NCBI GenBank assembly: GCA_028871595.1
Contig: JAGWMT010000087.1
Span: 1-11,289, forward strand
Reading direction: 5' to 3'
Origin: Elusimicrobiota bacterium
GTDB lineage: Bacteria; Elusimicrobiota; Elusimicrobia; UBA1565; UBA9628
Length of the DNA: 11,289 nt
Below, piece after piece: positions 6,486 to 11,289 of this stretch (the first letter of the stretch is position 1; the number at the start of each line of letters is the position of its first letter). The translations under genes were made by a program, and so were the position numbers. The notes beneath the pieces are model-generated. The model made no database searches and was not told the DNA's origin. It saw only the letters and a list, made by a program, of their open reading frames with translations.

Positions 6486-7336
6486 CGCGGCCCGCCCATG
6501 AAGACGTGGCGGCCGCTGAACAGTTCGGCGCCGAAGAAGGTGATGAGGACCGAGGCGAATCCCATCAACGAAACGTAAACGGTCCGGCGTCCGCGCCGCC
6601 CGGCGCCGAAGCGCATATAGAGGAACGCTCCATATATTGCGGCGGTGACCAAGGCCAGGATCATTTTCGGGTCCGAGGTCCAGACCCGGCCCCAATCCAA
6701 GTAGGACCAGGCGAAGCCCATCGCCAGGCCGACGAGCAGGACCGGGTAGGACCAGGCGATGATCTTCGCGTTCAGCGCGTCCAGGTCGTCCAACGGCGGC
6801 AGGCGGTAGCACAGCTCGGTGGGCTTGCGGGACTTGATCTGGCGTTCCTGGATCAGAAGCGCGACCGCCACGCCGAACGCGTTGGCGAAAGCGGCGTACG
6901 CCGTCATCAAGAGCATGGGATGAAAGTTCAGCCAGTACGAGCGCAGGGGCTGGGCCAGCGGCGCGGCTTCGGGGCTGGCGAAGATGACCGCCAGGCCCAG
7001 CGCCCCGGCGGCCCAGGGCAGGACGAACGCGCCCAGGATCCCCAGACGGTTCTGGCCTTCCACCACGAAGAACGCCGCGGCCAGCGCCAGAGACATGTAG
7101 GACAGCGCGCCGAAGAAGGAGTTCAGGGGCACGAAGAAACGGTTTTCCGGATAGGCCCAGAACACGGCCACGTGCGCGGCGAAGCCCGCCAGATGGAGGA
7201 CCAACCCGAGGCCCAGAAGGAGGAGCATGGCCCGGCTGGCGCGGGAATCCTTCGAGAACAGGTAGCCGAAGGCGGCGAACGTCGCCGCGCAATAAAAGCA
7301 AAAAGCAGCCCACGCCAGCACGCTTTGCGCCGTCAT
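6482..7336 (-). CDS. CcsA/HemX-family haem-handling membrane protein
   Basis: This 284-residue membrane protein has about eight hydrophobic segments (roughly 5-27, 37-60, 70-92, 98-120, 138-162, 193-211, 225-242, 252-272). The family signature is WGRVWTSDPK (215-224), a variant of the tryptophan-rich WGxxWxWDPKE haem-binding loop, with Ser in place of one Trp and Met in place of Glu. Possible haem ligands are H48, H55, H139 and H277. CcsA proteins carry haem to the periplasmic cytochrome c synthase (system II); HemX, the related protein of Bacillus hem operons, lies immediately upstream of hemA and lowers HemA levels. The position before hemA, with an ATGA overlap, fits HemX; the cytochromes nearby fit CcsA. 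A CcsB/ResB partner is not in the window. No Shine-Dalgarno sequence is seen at the start, only TAGAAT 7 bp before the ATG. Confidence 0.88.
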   Translation of the reverse strand: MTAQSVLAWAAFCFYCAATFAAFGYLFSKDSRASRAMLLLLGLGLVLHLAGFAAHVAVFWAYPENRFFVPLNSFFGALSYMSLALAAAFFVVEGQNRLGILGAFVLPWAAGALGLAVIFASPEAAPLAQPLRSYWLNFHPMLLMTAYAAFANAFGVAVALLIQERQIKSRKPTELCYRLPPLDDLDALNAKIIAWSYPVLLVGLAMGFAWSYLDWGRVWTSDPKMILALVTAAIYGAFLYMRFGAGRRGRRTVYVSLMGFASVLITFFGAELFSGRHVFMGGPR

Positions 7337-7343
7337 CGGCGTG

Positions 7344-7373
7344 ATTCTACCATTTCCCCCGGGCGGCGTCGAA
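7344..7373 (-). promoter_or_regulatory. Possible promoter for haem genes, leaderless type
   Basis: The 39-bp gap between the 888-residue protein gene and the CcsA/HemX-like gene holds TAGAAT (7349-7344, five of six matches to the -10 consensus) exactly 7 bp before the ATG. A poor -35 candidate, TTCGAC (7373-7368), lies 18 bp upstream of it. Transcription would begin at or next to the start codon, which suits the lack of a ribosome-binding site. The gene could equally be transcribed from further upstream as part of one long unit. Confidence 0.35.
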
Positions 7374-7375
7374 TG

Positions 7376-10042
7376 TCAGCGAAGCGGGAAACCGCCGGCG
7401 TGGGAGAGCAGGTACGACAACGAGCCGTACAGGACCGCCGACAGCGCGATCAGCCACGCCACCGTCACCGCCGTCCGGGCCGAGGCCCAGCGATCGGGAA
7501 CGCGCACGGCCCCGGTGCGGGCGTTGACCGACGAGAGCTCCCGGCCCTTGTCCCCGCGCAGGACGTACCACAGCTCCGCGGCGTCGTTCTTTCCGGTCCA
7601 ACGCGCCTGAAGCTCCAAGGTGCGCGCCTGGTCGCCGAAGCGGCGCACGACGTCCATCGGGGAAACCTTCACGGCCTCGGGAAGGGCGGAGGCCATGATG
7701 CCCACGAACAATCCGGACCGGCCGAAGTCCTTCACGTCGAAGGCGTCCACCTGCGTCTCGCTGACCATGGTGCGCCGCACCGTCACGTCGAAGGCGCGCG
7801 GCTCCCGGGTCTCATTCTCGCGGGGCGCGACGAAGGCGAACGTCCAGTCCTCTCCCCAGGCGCGGGGCGACAGGTACGCCCCGGTCAGGCGCAGGTTGTC
7901 GGGACGGTAGCCGAGCGCGGCGGCGTGCGTCCGCGCCGACGTCAACGCCTCCGCGTACACGAAGGTCTCGAATCCGTCGATGGGGCTGGCCGGGGAGACC
8001 GACGCCTTCAGCGTCGGAAAGCGCGGGTCGGCGACGGGCGCCTTCTTGCGGTTCAGCCAGCGGCTCAGGCCCGCGCCGCCCAGCGTCCCGCCGAACAGCC
8101 CTTCCCAGCCTTGAGGAACGGAGAACGGCGGAACCGGGGAAGACGGAACGGCCGCCGGCGCGTGCGCCATCGCGTAGTACAGCGCCGCGTAGATGCCGGC
8201 CGTCAGCGACGCCAGGCCCAGCCAGGCGAGGAATTTCTTCAGCGGGCCGGCCTCGGACGTCTTCTTCGCCGCGCCTCCCGCGGCCAGGATCCCGCCGAGG
8301 AAGAGGTCGCCGGAGACGTTATGGATCCCGTTCTGGATCAGCTCCTCGCCCATGCGGAAGACCTGGCCGAACGCGTCGAACGCGGCGTAGTACGACAGCC
8401 CCGCGGCCAGCACCAACGCGGCGGCGGCGGTCACGGTCAGCGCCGTGTCCGCGGCGTCGTCCTTGGGCTTCGACTCCGCGCGGGTCTTGGACGCCACCGA
8501 CATCAAGATCCGGCGCGTGACGTCCGGACCTTTGCCCGCCAGCACCCACAGGTTCGAGGCGCGCGGGTCGCCGGTGGTCCCGACCGACAAGGTCAACGCG
8601 CCGGGCAGGGCTTTCTCCATGTTGCGGTCGGTGTGGTTGCCGGTGGCCGGCAGGTCCCGGCCGCTGAGGCGCGCGCCCAAACGGCTCAGCCACGAAGCCT
8701 TCTTCGCCGCCTTCGGGGAATACATGCTGTCGCCCAGGATGAGGACATCCTTGGTCTCCGCTTTCAAGGCCTTCGCGATGAACTCCGCCGCGGGGGCCTT
8801 CGTCACGATGGAGAAGTTGATATAAGGTGGATTCGCCGCGTCCTTGGCGAAGCGCGGGCTCACCTCCACGTTCAGGCCGCGCTTGGCCAGCTCAACCTGG
8901 AACAGCTCCGCGGCCTTCACCACGGACTCCTTGGAGGAACCGACTTTCAGCATCAGCGCGTAGCCGTAGGTGTTCCAGGACTCCGCGGGGATGGCGCTTC
9001 CGGGGGCCGGCGCGTAGGCTTCCGTGCCGACGCCGTCCAGGCCCGTCTTCACGGCGGCGACGGCCTCGCCGACCGAGGCCTTCTGCGCGTCGCTCAGCGC
9101 GGGCAGCTCGAACACGCGCACGGGGACGCCCGCGGCGTCGTATCGGTAAACGCGCCCGCCGGAATTCGCCGCCACGTACATGCCGGCGCGCAGCTCGACC
9201 GGCAAGGACTCGAGCGAATCGAAGACCGTCAGGGAGCTTCCGCGCTTCTCGTCGCCGCGGTCCGAGATCACGGCGAAGTCCTTGCCCGCGGCGCGCACGG
9301 CCCGCACGGCGTCCACCATTTCCCCCGGAAGAACCACGTTGTAGTGCGCCAACGTGTCGTCGTAGTCGGACAGCACCACGCGCTTGTCGGCGGCCCGCGC
9401 GATCAGCTTCTCGGTCAGCGCGGGGCCGGCGACGGGCAGGCTGTTCACCGCTCCGGTCAGGGCGGCGATCGTCTTGAGCAGGAAGCGGTGGACGCGGTAG
9501 GAGGCCTCGGAGGAGACGGTCTTGCCCTCGGCGGGAGCGGACGCGGCGGGCACGCCCGTGGGCCCGTCGGACGGCGCGGCCGCGGCGAAGGACGGCGCCA
9601 GCGACGGCGCGCCGACGCCCTCGGCGCCGGCCACGGCGGAAAGGTCTCCGGCGCCCGCGGAGCGGCGGCCGGTCAGGATGTCCTCGATGCCGCGGCCCGC
9701 CGCGGCGGAACCGGACGCGGACGTCTCGGGCTTGGCGGCGGCCGCCAGGTGCGGGGCCAAATTTTTCGCCATTTCAGGCAGGGCGGCGGCCGGAGCGGCG
9801 GAGAGCGCGGACGGCGCGGCCAGCGGGGAGGCGCTCAGCGCCGGAAGGACTCCGGTCATCGCGGCGGCGGACGGCGCCGCTCCCGACTGGAGCGGAACGG
9901 CGCGGACGGATTCGACGGACGCCGCGCGGCCGATCACCTGCGCGAACAGGCGCGGAGCCTCGAGACCCGGGGAGAGCACGACGAGAGCGAGGGCGAGCAA
10001 CGACGAAAGCGCGGCGCGAAGGCGTCTGGCCATTCGGGTCAT
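7376..10042 (-). CDS. Exported HAD-like phosphatase fused to membrane and PepSY-like domains
   Basis: This 888-residue protein begins with a signal peptide (RR, hydrophobic 11-25, likely cut after LFAQ, residue 35), then about 140 residues rich in Ala, Ser and Pro. A HAD phosphatase-like domain spans about 220-500: motif I SDYDDTLA (D226, D228, T230), motif II VISDRG (S260), AANSGGRVY (291-299) as in Cof-type HADs, a Lys near 371, and motif IV LILGDS (G437, D438). The rest of motif IV seems to come about 30 residues later as TDRNMEKAL (471-479). Hydrophobic helices follow at about 533-552 and 604-626. A soluble part (about 690-850) ends in WYVLRGDKGRE...NARTGAV, which resembles a PepSY domain, then a last helix (855-878). 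Start: GGAG five bases before the ATG. The substrate is unknown. If the signal peptide works, the HAD domain is extracytoplasmic. It lies 39 bp upstream of the haem genes on the same strand. Confidence 0.85.
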   Translation of the reverse strand: MTRMARRLRAALSSLLALALVVLSPGLEAPRLFAQVIGRAASVESVRAVPLQSGAAPSAAAMTGVLPALSASPLAAPSALSAAPAAALPEMAKNLAPHLAAAAKPETSASGSAAAGRGIEDILTGRRSAGAGDLSAVAGAEGVGAPSLAPSFAAAAPSDGPTGVPAASAPAEGKTVSSEASYRVHRFLLKTIAALTGAVNSLPVAGPALTEKLIARAADKRVVLSDYDDTLAHYNVVLPGEMVDAVRAVRAAGKDFAVISDRGDEKRGSSLTVFDSLESLPVELRAGMYVAANSGGRVYRYDAAGVPVRVFELPALSDAQKASVGEAVAAVKTGLDGVGTEAYAPAPGSAIPAESWNTYGYALMLKVGSSKESVVKAAELFQVELAKRGLNVEVSPRFAKDAANPPYINFSIVTKAPAAEFIAKALKAETKDVLILGDSMYSPKAAKKASWLSRLGARLSGRDLPATGNHTDRNMEKALPGALTLSVGTTGDPRASNLWVLAGKGPDVTRRILMSVASKTRAESKPKDDAADTALTVTAAAALVLAAGLSYYAAFDAFGQVFRMGEELIQNGIHNVSGDLFLGGILAAGGAAKKTSEAGPLKKFLAWLGLASLTAGIYAALYYAMAHAPAAVPSSPVPPFSVPQGWEGLFGGTLGGAGLSRWLNRKKAPVADPRFPTLKASVSPASPIDGFETFVYAEALTSARTHAAALGYRPDNLRLTGAYLSPRAWGEDWTFAFVAPRENETREPRAFDVTVRRTMVSETQVDAFDVKDFGRSGLFVGIMASALPEAVKVSPMDVVRRFGDQARTLELQARWTGKNDAAELWYVLRGDKGRELSSVNARTGAVRVPDRWASARTAVTVAWLIALSAVLYGSLSYLLSHAGGFPLR

Positions 10043-10131
10043 GGGTTCTCCGTGGACGGGCGGCGTCTGCCTCTATGGTACCACCCGCGCCCCGTCCGCC
10101 CTCTGGGCCGAAAGGGGAAAAATTCCCATTC

Positions 10132-10179
10132 TTATGGCCTAGGCCCTTAGGCCTATCCGTGTCTAGGCCCATCGGCCCT
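10132..10179. repeat. 8-bp-phased TAGGCCCT-like repeat array
   Basis: Reading from 10140 in steps of eight gives TAGGCCCT (10140), TAGGCCTA (10148), TCCGTGTC (10156, degenerate), TAGGCCCA (10164) and TCGGCCCT (10172). Four of five units match the consensus at six or more positions. Two units are embedded in perfect palindromes, GGCCTAGGCC (10136-10145) and TAGGCCTA (10148-10155). A looser copy, TAGGTCCA, overlaps the protease start at 10207-10214. This could be a multi-site operator or a decayed short tandem repeat. Confidence 0.6.
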
Positions 10180-10191
10180 TCGAGGGGCCGA
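10172..10191. promoter_or_regulatory. Perfect 7-bp hairpin upstream of the protease gene
   Basis: TCGGCCC (10172-10178) pairs exactly with GGGCCGA (10185-10191) around the loop TTCGAG. No T-run follows, so it is not a typical intrinsic terminator. It overlaps the candidate -35 region of the protease gene and the end of the octamer array, which makes a protein-binding site the more natural reading. Confidence 0.5.
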
Positions 10192-10207
10192 AGGACCCGG
10201 CTAGACT
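10179..10207 (+). promoter_or_regulatory. Candidate promoter of the S8 protease gene
   Basis: TAGACT (10202-10207) is a -10-like hexamer of the TANNNT form, 6 bp before the ATG at 10214. Seventeen bases upstream is TTCGAG (10179-10184), a poor -35 match. If this is used the transcript would be leaderless or nearly so. However, AGG at 10208-10210 could also act as a short ribosome-binding site for a longer transcript. Confidence 0.35.
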
Positions 10208-10213
10208 AGGTCC

Positions 10214-11289
10214 ATGACCTCTCCTAAAACCTGCCTCCTTCTGGTCCTGGCGCTGTCCGCCGCGAACGCCTCGGCGCAATTCTGCCCCCTGGGCGAGACC
10301 GAGCGCCGCATCGTCACCTGCAAGACCGACGTCTCCATGGAGGACTGCAAGGCCGAGGCTCAGAAGGTGGGCTGCACGGTGGCCCGCGTCCTGCCCCTGG
10401 TCCACGCGGTGGTCATCGAGATCCCTTCCAACCGCATGTTCATCGCCGAGGCCAAGCTGGCCAACATGGTCAAGGTCGAGCGCGTGGACTCCGACCGCAA
10501 GGTCGCCTGGCTCAGCAACCTCCCCGACATCGGCTTCTCCGGCGTCGACGTCAACGAGCTGACCCGCCGCATCAAGGAGACGACCCCGAAGTTCCCCTCT
10601 CCCGCGGCGGCGGCGCCGCGGATCCCGTGGGGCGTCGCCCGCGTCGGGGCCCCGGCGGAATGGGCGCGCACCCAGGGCGACGGCGCGGCGGTGGCGGTGA
10701 TCGACACCGGCATCGACGCCACGCACCCGGACCTGCAGGGCCAGGTGCTGGGCGGCGTCAACATCGTGGACCCCGCCCATTCCGACGCCTGGCAGGACGA
10801 CGAGGGTCACGGCACGCACGTCTCCGGCACGATCGCCGGCAAGGGCCTCAACGGCGGAGTGGCCGGCGTGGCGCCGCGGGCCAAGCTTTACGCCGTGAAG
10901 GTCCTGGACAAGGACGGCAACGGCAACTACTCCGACGTGATCGCGGGCATCGAATGGGCGATGAACCACAATATCAAGATCGCCAACATGAGCCTGGGCG
11001 CCGACGAGGGCAGCGAGCCCCTCCATCGCGCCGTGCAGGCCGCGCTGGCCAAGGGCATGACCATCGTGGCGGCGGCCGGCAACTCCGGCGGCGCGGTGGG
11101 CTACCCCGGCGCGTATCCCGAGACCATCGCGGTGGGAGCGTCGGATTCCGCGGATCATCCCGCGAACTTCTCCGCCCACGGCCCGGAAGTGGCCTTCATC
11201 GCCCCCGGCGTCGAGATCCTGTCCACGAAGATGGGCGGCGGCTACGTCAGCCTGTCGGGAACCTCGATGGCGTCCCCCCACGTCGCGGG
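10214..11289 (+). CDS. Secreted subtilisin-family (S8) serine protease (partial)
   Basis: The first 358 codons are present and the C-terminus is cut by the window end. The protein has a Sec signal peptide (MTSPK, hydrophobic 7-16, ASA-Q at 19-22), then a propeptide of about 110 residues whose middle (HAVVIEIPSNR, KVERVDSDR) looks like an inhibitor I9 prodomain. The catalytic domain starts near residue 138. The triad is complete: D164 in VIDTGID, H199 in EGHGTHVSG, and S351 in SGTSMASPH; the oxyanion Asn is N290 in AAAGNSGG. It should be an active extracellular endopeptidase matured by removal of the propeptide. Four cysteines (C24, C36, C45, C54) cluster at the start of the propeptide, probably as disulfides. 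It is transcribed away from all other genes here and may continue into extra C-terminal domains beyond the window. Confidence 0.96.
   Translation, partial: MTSPKTCLLLVLALSAANASAQFCPLGETERRIVTCKTDVSMEDCKAEAQKVGCTVARVLPLVHAVVIEIPSNRMFIAEAKLANMVKVERVDSDRKVAWLSNLPDIGFSGVDVNELTRRIKETTPKFPSPAAAAPRIPWGVARVGAPAEWARTQGDGAAVAVIDTGIDATHPDLQGQVLGGVNIVDPAHSDAWQDDEGHGTHVSGTIAGKGLNGGVAGVAPRAKLYAVKVLDKDGNGNYSDVIAGIEWAMNHNIKIANMSLGADEGSEPLHRAVQAALAKGMTIVAAAGNSGGAVGYPGAYPETIAVGASDSADHPANFSAHGPEVAFIAPGVEILSTKMGGGYVSLSGTSMASPHVA

Larger units (their letters stand above)
10043..10213. other. Divergent intergenic region
   Basis: These 171 bp separate the minus-strand HAD-fusion gene from the plus-strand protease gene, so they must hold both start regions. 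Next to the HAD gene, GGAG at 10048-10051 is its ribosome-binding site and TACCAT (10084-10079 on the minus strand) is a weak -10-like element without a clear -35. The middle holds an inverted repeat GGGAA-AAA-TTCCC (10115-10127). The side next to the protease holds the octamer repeat and hairpin listed separately. Confidence 0.6.

Noticed and set aside
6486..7313. Long N-terminal extension of HemA
   Set aside because: The extension is the shifted frame of the CcsA/HemX-like gene, and HemA similarity begins exactly at the ATG in the ATGA overlap.
9486..9960. Ala/Ser/Pro-rich coding stretch as a possible repeat element
   Set aside because: The codons encode a low-complexity linker but I could not find an exact repeating unit.
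10115..10127. GGGAA-AAA-TTCCC hairpin as a terminator
   Set aside because: It lies between two divergent starts, where no transcript should end, the stem is only 5 bp and no T-run follows.
6506..10150. Plus-strand open frame of 1214 codons
   Set aside because: It runs antisense to hemA, the membrane gene and the HAD-fusion gene, has an Arg/Gly/Gln/His-rich composition without any domain, and is explained by high GC content removing stop codons opposite real genes.
10163..11281. Minus-strand open frame of 372 codons
   Set aside because: It is antisense to the protease gene, which has a complete catalytic triad and signal peptide; the His/Arg/Gly/Val-rich translation is a GC shadow.

Overview
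The window is GC-rich bacterial DNA with dense, mostly minus-strand coding. It holds nine genes, two of them cut by the window ends. It looks like the chromosome of an uncultivated or little-studied Gram-negative respiring bacterium. The large secreted or membrane protein with an Ala/Ser/Pro-rich N-terminus, the high GC content and the unusual menaquinone/bc-type gene set remind me of Elusimicrobiota. That is inference only, and other deep-branching groups such as Acidobacteriota, Planctomycetota or Nitrospirota are not excluded. I saw no tRNA, rRNA, CRISPR array, insertion sequence or phage gene.

Region 1 (1-4505, minus strand) is an electron-transport operon. An AT-rich island at 4423-4512 carries a good sigma70-type promoter (TTGACA, 17 bp, TATTCT). 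It drives, in order, a Rieske Fe-S protein, a long cytochrome b (b6 plus subunit IV plus extra membrane helices), a membrane-anchored pentahaem cytochrome c, a secreted monohaem cytochrome c, and the start of a glycosyltransferase-like gene with a TTG start that runs off the left end. The first three would form a non-canonical quinol:cytochrome c oxidoreductase in which the usual cytochrome c1/f is replaced by a five-haem protein.

Region 2 (4513-7336, minus strand) is a haem-biogenesis cassette. A CcsA/HemX-like membrane protein, glutamyl-tRNA reductase (hemA) and an exported two-domain CbiX-like protein are stitched together by two ATGA start/stop overlaps. It sits directly upstream of, and in the same direction as, the cytochrome operon, so supply of tetrapyrrole and demand for haem c are neighbours.

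Region 3 (7376-10042, minus strand) is one 888-residue protein: signal peptide, low-complexity Ala/Ser/Pro linker, a HAD phosphatase-like domain whose motif IV appears split by an insertion, membrane helices and a PepSY-like C-terminal part. Region 4 (10043-10213) is a divergent intergenic region with an 8-bp-phased repeat (TAGGCCCT-like) and a perfect hairpin. Region 5 (10214 to the right end, plus strand) is the first 358 codons of a secreted subtilisin-family (S8) protease with an intact catalytic triad and a cysteine-containing propeptide.

The most interesting items are the pentahaem bc-type complex with an altered Qo motif (APWY instead of PEWY), the exported CbiX-like protein next to it, the HAD/PepSY fusion, the octamer array, and two possible leaderless starts with a -10 element 6-7 bp before the ATG.
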